A program made the translations under genes and the position numbers. This document shows positions 24,759 to 32,556 of a stretch of DNA of 53,192 nt, one piece after another. The stretch's first letter is position 1; each line of letters opens with the position of its first letter. Under the pieces are notes generated by a model. The model worked only from the letters and a program-made list of their open reading frames with translations, made no database searches and was not told where the DNA came from. The stretch comes from an uncultured Pseudomonadota bacterium (lineage in GTDB: Bacteria > Desulfobacterota > Desulfobulbia > Desulfobulbales > Desulfurivibrionaceae). The stretch spans positions 1 through 53,192 of the forward strand of contig CALMMG010000133.1 in assembly GCA_937868185.1 (NCBI GenBank), given 5' to 3'.

Positions 24759-25535
24759 TTACCCTTCAGGATTTGGGGGTGACGACTTTTGCCCACAAAC
24801 CGGGCAACCTTGCATGGCAAAAGGCTTTTCCAGCCGACAGGCTGCAAGCAACGGTTCGTCGCGAAAGATCTCCAGGGTCGGGCCATCGGCTCTGACCTCC
24901 CCCTCGTGCAGAACGATGGTCCGCTCGCACAGTTCCAGGACCATATCCAGATCGTGACTGGTGAAAATCCGGGTGTGGTGAAAATCCTTCAACAACGCCA
25001 TAAGCTGCCGGCGGGCAAAGGGATCAAGACCGCTAGTCGGCTCATCCATGACCAGGATATCCGGCGACATGGCCAGCACCGTGGCAATGGCCACCCGTTT
25101 TTTTTCCCCGCCGGAAAGACGATAGGGCGGTTTATCGCGCAGATGCCAGGCCCCGACCCGACCCAAGGCCTCCTGCACCCGCTCTTCCACCTCCACCCCA
25201 GCCAAGCCCAGATTTAACGGGCCAAAAGCCACATCGTCAAAAACCGTGGGCATAAACAGTTGATCGTCCGGATCCTGAAAAACCATACCCACCGTACGCC
25301 GGATCTCTGGCAGGGTGGCGGGGGTCAGGGGAAAATCGCCGATGCGGATCGCACCCTGACTGGTGGTCAGATAGCCGTTCAGATGCAAAAGCAGGGTGGA
25401 TTTACCCGCGCCGTTGGCGCCGATGATCGCCACCGATTCGCCATGGGTGATCCGAAAGGAAACACCCCGCAACGCTTCGGTTCCGTCGGGATAGACATGG
25501 TGCAGATCCTTGACCTCAACTATATGATGGCTCAC
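24759..25535 (-). CDS. nikO: Nickel/cobalt ECF transporter ATPase (NikO/CbiO)
   Basis: A 258-residue ABC ATPase with Walker A GANGAGKS, a Q-loop (VFQDPDDQLFMPT, typical of ECF ATPases), signature LSGGEKKR, Walker B ILVMDEPTSGLD and switch histidine FTSHD. It energises metal uptake with NikM and NikQ. The extreme C-terminus carries a CPVCGQK motif, a possible metal-binding addition. It overlaps nikQ by 4 nt and ends the operon. Nickel, not cobalt, is preferred because nikR lies at the head of the locus. Confidence 0.9.
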   Translation of the reverse strand: MSHHIVEVKDLHHVYPDGTEALRGVSFRITHGESVAIIGANGAGKSTLLLHLNGYLTTSQGAIRIGDFPLTPATLPEIRRTVGMVFQDPDDQLFMPTVFDDVAFGPLNLGLAGVEVEERVQEALGRVGAWHLRDKPPYRLSGGEKKRVAIATVLAMSPDILVMDEPTSGLDPFARRQLMALLKDFHHTRIFTSHDLDMVLELCERTIVLHEGEVRADGPTLEIFRDEPLLAACRLEKPFAMQGCPVCGQKSSPPNPEG

Positions 25536-26344
25536 CCGCGCCCCCCTGTGACGATCATTCCCAGAATCTGGGAAACATTTACCAGACGAAAAAGAAGAAA
25601 CAATCCCGACCAGCCGGCAAGAAAAAAGATATCCCTGACCCCGAACCTGGTTATCCGGCGCGGATGGAATTCCCCGGCAAACCCCCTGGCCAGCATGGCG
25701 AGATGGATCCGCTCCGCCCGCAGCCAGGTACGCAGGAGAAGATGGCTGATCAGCGAGCCGTAAGAACTTAAACCCAACCCTTTTTTACCAAAAGCTCTGA
25801 GCTCGCGAGCCCGTGCCGTCCGGCCCCCTTCTTCGGTAAGAACAAAGAGATAACGGTACAAGAAAAGAAGCTGCACGGTAAAGATTCTGGGCATCCCCAA
25901 CTGGTCAAGGGCATGACAGATCGCGGGAAAGCCGGTTACTGCCACAAGAATAAGGGCGCCACCGACAGTGAGCATCGACCGAACCAAAATGGAGGCGAAG
26001 GAAAGCCAGCCGCCACTGATAACAAAAGGACCGAGACGAACCAGCACCGTCTGATCAAACAGGGGGTTGAACATGCCCACCATCACGGCAAAGGGAAGGA
26101 CAACCAGAATTTTTTTCACAATATAGCGTGGCGACAAATTCCCCAGCGCCATGAGTACTGCCGGATAAAGGAAAAAAGGAAATAATGCGGCCAGCTCATA
26201 TTTATGCACAGAAACCACAGCCAGGATAAAGGCCAGGGTTACCAAGACCTTGGCTCGGGCATCGAGGCGATGTACAACCGTGTCCCCGGCGGCCAGCAGG
26301 TCAAGCTGCCTGAAATCCTTTATTGTTCCGGCAATGGATGCCAT
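25532..26344 (-). CDS. nikQ: Nickel/cobalt ECF transporter transmembrane subunit (NikQ/CbiQ)
   Basis: A 270-residue protein with five to six membrane helices and the CbiQ-family cytoplasmic coupling motifs: ARELRAFGKKG, then RAERIHLAMLARGF (the A-R-G pair that contacts the ATPase). It is the T component that links the substrate protein NikM to NikO. The ATG at 26344 has GGAGAGG upstream; 20 further in-frame codons upstream are not family-like. An 81-bp gap separates it from nikM and a 4-nt overlap joins it to nikO. Confidence 0.88.
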   Translation of the reverse strand: MASIAGTIKDFRQLDLLAAGDTVVHRLDARAKVLVTLAFILAVVSVHKYELAALFPFFLYPAVLMALGNLSPRYIVKKILVVLPFAVMVGMFNPLFDQTVLVRLGPFVISGGWLSFASILVRSMLTVGGALILVAVTGFPAICHALDQLGMPRIFTVQLLFLYRYLFVLTEEGGRTARARELRAFGKKGLGLSSYGSLISHLLLRTWLRAERIHLAMLARGFAGEFHPRRITRFGVRDIFFLAGWSGLFLLFRLVNVSQILGMIVTGGRG

Positions 26345-26425
26345 CCGCCTCTCCCAAGAAAAAGAGGGGAAGAGGTATTCAGCCTGTTCCCCGTGTTCAC
26401 ACAATCCCCGAACTTCCGGGCGGCC

Positions 26426-27448
26426 TCAGACCACCCTGCTCTGTTTTCTTAAGAAAATACCGCTTAAGAAAGCAATGGCCAAAGTCAGCAGACCGCCGAC
26501 AATTCCTGCCACGCTGGTTCCCAGAGAGGATTCCGTTTCCGTCTCGTTTTCCGGTTGTTGCGCTGATTTTTTGAACGTATACTCCGGCAAAAAAGCGACT
26601 GCCTCCTGAAGCGCGGCAAGTTTGGCGTGTACCCCTTGCTGCGGCCCGGCAAGTTCTTCGGTGCCGGTGACCTTGGCAATGGCCCATTCCAGACCGTCCG
26701 GCTTTTCCGAGGCAAACCAGGAAACAAGCCCCCCGATGAGCAGGGCCAGAGCAAGAAAGGCTGCCAGGACGTTACGCAGCGGGGTTGCGCCAAGGGGCCT
26801 CGCTTCCTGGACGCTGCGGATAATTTCCGGGCGGGCTTGGTACACAAAAGAAACCACCGCACCGGTCACCAGCCCCTCCACTACGCCGATAGCCAGATGA
26901 ATCGGCTGCATGAGGCTGATAAAGGTGGCAAAGGGCAGAGAGGAAATCCCCGAGGCCACGGTCTCAAGCACCACGGCAAAAGCTCCCAGCTGGAGACCGA
27001 CGATGGCGGCAACCATGGCGGCCACGGCTATCCTGGCCTTGCTCGGAGCGTTGCCGACCAACGGCTTGTAAATGAAGGGATAGGCAAGAAAAGCCGGGAA
27101 AAACCCGAGATTAAAGATATTGCAACCCAGGGCCAACAATCCCCCGTCGGCAAAAAATAGCGCCTGCACCACGAGGACCGAGGCAATGGTGATGAAGGCG
27201 GCAGCAGGACCGAGCAAAACCGCCAGGAGCAGGCCGCCGCCAAGATGGCCGCTGGAGCCGGTGGCCGGGATAGTGAAATTGATCATCTGCGCGGCAAAAA
27301 GAAAGGCACCAAGAACACCCATGAGCGGCGCCTTGCCCGTATCCATTTCCGTGCGTAGCTTTCTGGAACAGTATATGATGGTGGTGGCGGAAACAGCCCA
27401 CATGGTCCCGCCGACCGCGGGGGATAGCAACGCATCTGCCATATGCAT
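26426..27448 (-). CDS. nikM: Nickel/cobalt ECF transporter substrate-binding subunit, NikM with NikN-like C-terminus
   Basis: A 340-residue fusion. The N-terminal about 210 residues are NikM/CbiM: it starts MHMADALLSP, so His2 is in place, and His68 in GSSGHLGG matches the second metal ligand of the family (His67 in NikM2). The C-terminal part has a helix, a periplasmic segment that includes the CbiN/NikN-type PDGLEWA motif, and a final helix (about 315-335). The fused M-N form is known in this transporter class. It is the first inner-membrane gene after the outer-membrane barrel, 43 bp away. Confidence 0.9.
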   Translation of the reverse strand: MHMADALLSPAVGGTMWAVSATTIIYCSRKLRTEMDTGKAPLMGVLGAFLFAAQMINFTIPATGSSGHLGGGLLLAVLLGPAAAFITIASVLVVQALFFADGGLLALGCNIFNLGFFPAFLAYPFIYKPLVGNAPSKARIAVAAMVAAIVGLQLGAFAVVLETVASGISSLPFATFISLMQPIHLAIGVVEGLVTGAVVSFVYQARPEIIRSVQEARPLGATPLRNVLAAFLALALLIGGLVSWFASEKPDGLEWAIAKVTGTEELAGPQQGVHAKLAALQEAVAFLPEYTFKKSAQQPENETETESSLGTSVAGIVGGLLTLAIAFLSGIFLRKQSRVV

Positions 27449-27491
27449 GATGTTTTCTCCTTATTTTTACTAGAGAAAGTTAGATTATCCG

Positions 27492-28277
27492 CTAAAATTT
27501 CCAAGTGACGCCAGCAAGCACCGTACGGTCAGTTTCGCGATCGTTGAGCCCGTATTTGATCCCGCAATCGAGTGCAATCTCCTCAGAAAGGGTATAGATC
27601 AGGCCTGCCAAAACAAAGGCAGGATCGGTGCTGGCGAGTTTTTCCGCATTGCTTTCAACCCCGAGGTTGGCAACGGCGGTGAGATTTTCGGTCAGGGCAA
27701 GAGTAGAGGCGATGGACGCATGCCAAAGGTCTTTTTCTTCATCCAGGGTGTTTTCGTTTCTAATGTAGCCGAGATTGAGATGGAAGCCCCACGGGTCCAT
27801 TTCCTTTGAAGTAACGAAAAACAGGCTGTAAGTTGCCTTACCCGCGCCCAAACCTTCTTGATCGTCCCCTGTGGGCAGGGTGAGTCCTGGTTTGAGGGCA
27901 AGGCTGAAACCGTTATCTTCATAAAACCTCCACTTCACGGCGAGGGAGGTATCGGAGAAACCATTTTCGGTCAGGGTGGTTGTGTCGTCGCTGGTTCTGA
28001 CATGCAGATAAGGGAGGTCGACAACGAGATCCACCGCTTCGCTGAGCCCATAGGTAAAGCATGCGTCGCCCTGTCTTGTTTTGGTGGTAACCCCATTTTC
28101 CTTATCATGCCCATATTCGCCGGTCAGCTCGAGCTGGGCCTTGCCTGTGCCCATGGTGCCGGCATCATCCGTGATCAACGGGTGCGCGGCAGAAGCGGCA
28201 GTCGCGCAGGAGAGGATGCCAAAGAAGACAAAGGGGAAAGAGAGGGATTGAATCCGCGAGACAGGAGATAATTTCAT
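27492..28277 (-). CDS. Outer-membrane beta-barrel protein linked to nickel uptake
   Basis: A 261-residue protein with a signal peptide (about 1-30, ending TAASAAHPL) and then a repeated pattern of amphipathic strands ending in a C-terminal phenylalanine (TWKF), typical of outer-membrane barrels. AHPLITDDAGTMGTGKAQLE at the mature start is the pattern of the transporter/MetA-pathway family (PF13557-like). The ATG at 28277 has AAGGA upstream. It heads the leftward nik operon, divergent from nikR. The likely role is passage of nickel or a nickel complex through the outer membrane (inference from context only). Confidence 0.72.
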   Translation of the reverse strand: MKLSPVSRIQSLSFPFVFFGILSCATAASAAHPLITDDAGTMGTGKAQLELTGEYGHDKENGVTTKTRQGDACFTYGLSEAVDLVVDLPYLHVRTSDDTTTLTENGFSDTSLAVKWRFYEDNGFSLALKPGLTLPTGDDQEGLGAGKATYSLFFVTSKEMDPWGFHLNLGYIRNENTLDEEKDLWHASIASTLALTENLTAVANLGVESNAEKLASTDPAFVLAGLIYTLSEEIALDCGIKYGLNDRETDRTVLAGVTWKF

Positions 28278-28403
28278 TTCAGGCATTCCTTCGATGTCTT
28301 TAATAATAATTAACGTGTTCCCTGGCCTCATGCCGGGTATTTTCCAACAAGCAAAACAAAATTCCATTGCGGCGGTAGTGCACCCACCGACAGGTAGCAC
28401 GAC

Positions 28404-28434
28404 ATTTTATTTAGTAACACGGACTAAATAAAAT
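28404..28434. promoter_or_regulatory. Palindrome between nikR and the nik operon, candidate NikR operator
   Basis: ATTTTATTTAGT and ACTAAATAAAAT are perfect 12-bp inverted arms around AACACGG. The left arm plus spacer contains GTAACACG, and a related GTAGCACG occurs exactly 20 bp upstream (28394 and 28414). GTAACAC resembles one recalled half-site of NikR motifs in this phylum. Confidence 0.5.
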
Positions 28435-28476
28435 ATTCGCAGATAGGTGTCAATACTTTTTACAAGGAGAAGTCAT

Positions 28477-28899
28477 ATGGGAAAAACAATCCGTTTCGGA
28501 ATATCCCTGGATGAAAAGCTACTGGAAATCTATGACCACCACATAGAGGCCAAAGGCTACATGAACCGCTCCGAAGCGATCCGCGACCTGATCCGCTCCG
28601 CTCTGGTAGAGGAAAAATGGGCTGCCGCCGGAGACGCGGAAGTGGTCGGCACCGTGACCCTGGTGTACAACCACCATGTCCGGGATCTTTCCGACAAACT
28701 AACCGAGCACCAACACGCCCATCACGACCGGGTTATCTCGGCGCTCCATGTACACCTCGATGCGCACAACTGCCTGGAGGTTCTGGTGGTGCGGGGACCG
28801 GTGGGAGAGGTAAAACGGATCGCCAACGAACTCATCGGCGTAAAGGGCGTCAAGCATGGCCAGCTGGTCATGACCACCACCGGCGAGGAACTCCACTGA
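28477..28899 (+). CDS. nikR: Nickel-responsive transcriptional regulator NikR
   Basis: A 140-residue protein with an N-terminal ribbon-helix-helix (residues 1-45, [17 protein letters not shown]) and a C-terminal ACT-like metal domain. With a constant offset of four, the E. coli high-affinity Ni ligands H76, H87, H89 and C95 correspond to H80, H91, H93 and C99 here, all present. Ni-bound NikR represses nickel uptake genes. The ATG at 28477 has AAGGAGAAG upstream. It is divergent from the barrel-nikM-nikQ-nikO genes, with a 31-bp palindrome between them that probably serves both. Confidence 0.95.
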   Translation: MGKTIRFGISLDEKLLEIYDHHIEAKGYMNRSEAIRDLIRSALVEEKWAAAGDAEVVGTVTLVYNHHVRDLSDKLTEHQHAHHDRVISALHVHLDAHNCLEVLVVRGPVGEVKRIANELIGVKGVKHGQLVMTTTGEELH

Positions 28900-28950
28900 C
28901 AGTCAGGCACCATCGGGACCAGACCAGGGGCAACAAGCTCCACCTCTTGT

Positions 28951-28979
28951 TTGACAGGCCTTGCCCCTTGCGTTATATC
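28951..28979 (+). promoter_or_regulatory. Sigma-70 promoter of the REC-kinase gene
   Basis: TTGACA at 28951-28956, a 17-bp spacer, TATATC at 28974-28979. Near-consensus, about 50 bp before the start codon at 29030. Confidence 0.72.
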
Positions 28980-29029
28980 CTGATACAAAGAAGTAGTAGT
29001 CACCTCAATTCCTCAGGCAGGGACCTTTC

Positions 29030-30145
29030 ATGCCCCAGACCGTGCTCTTCGTTGATGACAATCCGGTAATCCTTAAAACCATCGAACTGGCTTTTGCCAA
29101 GGAAGAATACGGAGTGCTCTTAGCCAGCAGCGGCGAAGAAGCCCTGCGACTGGTGGAAGAGGATTCGCCCCAGGTCATTGTCAGCGACCTGCGCATGCCC
29201 GGCATGACCGGTCTGGAGTTTCTCCACCGCGCCCGGCAGAAAAATCATTTTTTTGTCGGCATGATCTTCACCGCCTACCTGGACATCGACAGCATCATGC
29301 AAGCGGTAAGCGAAGAGGCGGTCTGGCGCTACATCACCAAACCCTGGCAGGACAATCGCGAATTGGTCATGGCGGTGCGCAACGGTTTCCAGTACCACGA
29401 GGCCATGGCCTACCGCCGCCAGGCAGAAGAACAGCTCCAGCGGGCGGAACGCCTCGCGGCTCTCGGCCATCTGGTGGCCGGGATCGCCCACCAGTTCAAC
29501 AATATCGATGTGGGCATCCTCGGTTATGTGCAGATGGCCCTGCTCCACAAGGATCTACCGGACGAGGTCCGGGAACATCTGGAACAGGTTCGGGTATTCA
29601 CCAAACGCGGTACGGAAATCGTCAGGGAACTGACCACCTTCAGCGACCAGAGCGCCCAGTGGGGTTTTGCCCTTGGCAGCCTGACGGATACGGTAATCGA
29701 GTCCCTTTCCTTCTGCCGCAAGGAGATGGAAACAGAGAGCATCCAGATCGAAACCGAGTTTGCCCAAAACTGCAATGCGGTGCTCAATTTCGGCCTAGCC
29801 AAACAGCTGATCATGAACCTGATCCGCAACGCCGCCCATGCCACCCTGGGAAAAGAGGTCCGCACCGTGCGGGTCGAAACCGGGAAACAGGATAAAAATG
29901 TTTTTGTCCGGGTCACGGATAACGGGTGCGGCATTCCCGCGGGTTATCTCCCAAAAATCTTCGACCCGTTTTTCACCACCAAGGGCGTCCAGGCCTTGCC
30001 AGGCTCCGCGCAGGCCGCCGTTTCCGGAGTTGGCCTGGGCTTGAGCCTGAGTCAGACTGTGGCCCAAGCCCATCACGGCAAGATAACGGTCCAGTCAACC
30101 CCGGACAAAGGCTCGTGTTTCACCTTCAGCCTGCCTGAGGCCTAG
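29030..30145 (+). CDS. Cytoplasmic REC-histidine kinase
   Basis: A 371-residue soluble protein with a receiver first (about 4-122, phosphoacceptor in VIVSDLRMPGM, lysine in YITKPWQ), then a coiled coil and a kinase core. The H-box is GIAHQFNN, with Gln in place of the usual Glu next to the histidine. The G1 box is DNGCGIPAG and the G2 region GVGLGLSLS. An N-terminal receiver suggests it is an intermediate kinase driven by another kinase. The Glu-to-Gln change next to the histidine, if real, could weaken phosphotransfer or phosphatase activity. It is convergent with the Ca-loop protein, 2 bp apart. Confidence 0.85.
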   Translation: MPQTVLFVDDNPVILKTIELAFAKEEYGVLLASSGEEALRLVEEDSPQVIVSDLRMPGMTGLEFLHRARQKNHFFVGMIFTAYLDIDSIMQAVSEEAVWRYITKPWQDNRELVMAVRNGFQYHEAMAYRRQAEEQLQRAERLAALGHLVAGIAHQFNNIDVGILGYVQMALLHKDLPDEVREHLEQVRVFTKRGTEIVRELTTFSDQSAQWGFALGSLTDTVIESLSFCRKEMETESIQIETEFAQNCNAVLNFGLAKQLIMNLIRNAAHATLGKEVRTVRVETGKQDKNVFVRVTDNGCGIPAGYLPKIFDPFFTTKGVQALPGSAQAAVSGVGLGLSLSQTVAQAHHGKITVQSTPDKGSCFTFSLPEA

Positions 30146-30147
30146 CA

Positions 30148-31218
30148 TCACAACGCGAGATCAACCTCCTGCACCGTTCCCACCCCACCCTTTTCCCCCA
30201 GAAAAATCGAGCTTTCCCGAAGCTGCCCCTGCAATCCATTCCCGCTGTCTTTCAGGGCAAAGGTGGTTTTGACCGGGGCAAGAAAGATGCCCCCGACATT
30301 CTTCTCGGCAAGAGTAGCCAGCGAATCATTCCCGGCCGCGTCCCGCATCCATACCCGCAGCTGGGTATACAGCGGATCGTTTTCATCAAGCCAGCCGTTG
30401 CCATCGCTGTCCAGCTTGGCCAGTTCCGCAAACCCCTGCCCACTGACTGGGCCATAAAGCTCCAAGCCGTTGTTAATCTTACCGTCTTGATTGCGGTCTA
30501 GCGCAAGAAAGCCGCTGCCAGGGGCAAGCCCGGAGATTTGTTCGGTCTTGCCATCCGCATCAAGGTCAAAGGCGAAGCGCATCCCGCTCAACTCCGCCGC
30601 CTGGCCGTTGAAATTAATCACCAGCGGATCAACCAGATGGGCGTCTCCCCCCCTGAGCTGCACCCTGTTCGTCGCGGCAAATTCCCGCTGCATGGCGAGC
30701 TGGAGCTGGAAATCAATGGTCTGCCCGTCGGCGGTGACAACCTGACCGGCGGCGGCAAAGGTGGTGGATTCCTGCTCTTTCACCGTTTCCACCAGATCAT
30801 ATTCAAGCCCCCATCCCTGGCGGGCAGGAGGTTGGTCTGCCGGGGTTACCTCCTGCCCCCCCCCAGGATATGGGCCCGTATTGTCAGAGGAAACCCTCTC
30901 CATACTGGTAATACGGATTTTTCGACCAGTAAGCGCCTCCAGAATAAGGCGCATGGCTTTCAGCTTCGGCTCTTCCGGCGAAGAGGCATCAGGCGGCGTG
31001 GCGACAGAGGCAGTCCCGACCACCAGAGGCTGGGCCGCAGCTTGCTGGAGCTGCCTGGCTTGCGGGGAGATCCGCACCTGTGCGGCGGCAGGCTTTTCTT
31101 CCCCGGCAAAGACCGGCCGGTTGTTGCCCACCCAGAACCGGAGCGATTCTTTCCTGGCGTGTTCTTCTTGGAGCGCGTGGGTACTTGCCAGATTGACAGC
31201 GGCAGTGGCGATTTTCAT
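30148..31218 (-). CDS. Protein with EF-hand/dockerin-like calcium loops
   Basis: A 356-residue protein with no signal peptide. The N-terminal part (1-130) is Ala/Gln/Pro-rich. A beta-rich region follows (about 140-215). Three acidic loops are clustered at about 220-285: DLDADGK, DRNQDGKINNGLE and DSDGNGWLDEND. They fit DxDxDG calcium binding. MKIATAAVNLASTHALQ at the start is typical of a family seen in many proteobacteria with no assigned role (recalled). The ATG at 31218 has AAGGAGGG upstream. Export would need a non-classical signal. No operon partner. Confidence 0.65.
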   Translation of the reverse strand: MKIATAAVNLASTHALQEEHARKESLRFWVGNNRPVFAGEEKPAAAQVRISPQARQLQQAAAQPLVVGTASVATPPDASSPEEPKLKAMRLILEALTGRKIRITSMERVSSDNTGPYPGGGQEVTPADQPPARQGWGLEYDLVETVKEQESTTFAAAGQVVTADGQTIDFQLQLAMQREFAATNRVQLRGGDAHLVDPLVINFNGQAAELSGMRFAFDLDADGKTEQISGLAPGSGFLALDRNQDGKINNGLELYGPVSGQGFAELAKLDSDGNGWLDENDPLYTQLRVWMRDAAGNDSLATLAEKNVGGIFLAPVKTTFALKDSGNGLQGQLRESSIFLGEKGGVGTVQEVDLAL

Positions 31219-31652
31219 GATGAAACCCTCCTTGAAAGGGATACTCCCTCCTCAGGATACGTTTCGGCTTTCGGGGATAAAAAGTTAAAAATTTAGGGAG
31301 GGGAGCAGTGACCTTTGCCCCGCTTAGTGGACACCGGGTTAGCCTGCAAGTTTAAAATATTTCGTCTCGCACAGGCCCGGACTTTGAAAAGCCCAAGGTA
31401 GAGGGCCACCGCCAGATAAAAACACCCTGAGGCTGTATAAATATTAAGTCATGTCGCCGGACCAAACCTAATCGGGCTTCTCAGGAAAGAAGTCCCGCAG
31501 CCAACGATTTGACGCAACGGGTAAAACGCCAATGTACTGCGCGGCTTTTTTCCCGACCATCAGAGTATACAACCGCCCTATTTCCGAACAAACAAAATTT
31601 GTCTCAGAGATTTTCCTTTGCCTGTTTGCTGCCTTTCCCGTATTCTGTACCC
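31219..31652. other. Gene-poor 434-bp gap
   Basis: I see no convincing gene. A frame open from about 31509 leads into the HDOD gene but lacks a family-like sequence. A hairpin at 31473-31497 (CGGGCTTCT / AGAAGTCCCG, one bulge) is the clearest structure. The stretch may hold the HDOD promoter or a small RNA; there is no direct evidence for either. Confidence 0.5.
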
Positions 31653-32528
31653 ATGAACCTCCGCGATTTCCTCAAAAAAGTCAAAGACCTGCCCACCATT
31701 TCTGCCGTGGCCAACGAGATCAATGCCGCCGACAAGAATGACGCGCTCACCGTGAAATCGCTGGGAATGATCATTACCCGTGACCCTGCCCTCACCGCCA
31801 CGGTGCTCAAACTCTCCAACTCCGCCTACTACGGAATGGCCCGCCAGATAACCAGCATCGAACGAGCGGTTACGGTCCTGGGCTTTGACACCATCAAACA
31901 TCTGGCCCTGGCCATCTCCGTCTTCCATGTCTTTAAAACACAGAAAGGGCAACTCTTTGACCTGAAAGATCTCTGGTATCATTCCCTCGGGACTGGTCTC
32001 GCGGCAAAGCATCTTGCCCTGCGCAGTCCGATTTCGGCGGCAGACAAAACCCTGCCGGAGCAAGCCTTTATCTGCGGCATCCTGCACGACATCGGCAAGA
32101 TCGCTTTTGCCCAAAATCTGCCGACCGAAATGGCCGAGATCATGAAGCAAACCCGAAGCGGCACCACCGCCCAATACGAAATTGAAAAAACCATCCTTGG
32201 CTTCAATCACCAGCGGGCCGGACAGGCCATGGCAGAATTATGGAATTTCCCGGAAGATTACCAGACCGTGATCAGGCTGCACCACGCTCCCTCTGCCGCT
32301 GCCACAGGAAATAACCCAAAGGTAGCAACTCTGGTCATGGCGGTTTACCTGGGCAACAAAATCGCCAAGGCCCTGCATCTGGGAGAAAGCACCGACCAAC
32401 ACATGGCAAAGGTGACGCCGGAGGATTTGAGAAACCTGGGGCTTAACAAACTGACCCTGCCCGAGATTATCCAACAGATCAGAAACGAGTATGCCCAATG
32501 CCTTGCAGCATGGTCATATGAACTGTGA
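31653..32528 (+). CDS. HDOD-domain signalling protein
   Basis: A 291-residue protein that is almost entirely an HDOD domain. It has the family blocks LPTISAVANEIN, RDPALTATVLKLSNSAYYG, SIERAVTVLGFDTIKHLAL and an intact GILHDIGK motif. HDOD proteins usually lack phosphodiesterase activity and act in signalling, often beside c-di-GMP genes. Here an HD pair is kept, so activity is not excluded. The ATG at 31653 starts the domain without a leftover extension. The next genes (leftward) include an HD-GYP-like protein. Confidence 0.88.
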   Translation: MNLRDFLKKVKDLPTISAVANEINAADKNDALTVKSLGMIITRDPALTATVLKLSNSAYYGMARQITSIERAVTVLGFDTIKHLALAISVFHVFKTQKGQLFDLKDLWYHSLGTGLAAKHLALRSPISAADKTLPEQAFICGILHDIGKIAFAQNLPTEMAEIMKQTRSGTTAQYEIEKTILGFNHQRAGQAMAELWNFPEDYQTVIRLHHAPSAAATGNNPKVATLVMAVYLGNKIAKALHLGESTDQHMAKVTPEDLRNLGLNKLTLPEIIQQIRNEYAQCLAAWSYEL

Positions 32529-32556
32529 TGATTCGGCAGCAGCGGTCAGCCTTGCC

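Noticed and set aside
28278-28476. Canonical E. coli-type NikR operator GTATGA-N16-TCATAC
   Set aside because: Neither half-site is present. Only GTAACAC-like repeats and an AT-rich palindrome are seen.
31360-31440. Possible c-di-GMP (GEMM-type) riboswitch before the HDOD gene, suggested by GCACAGGC
   Set aside because: The conserved GGACGCAAAGCC-type core and the second stem of GEMM-I are absent.
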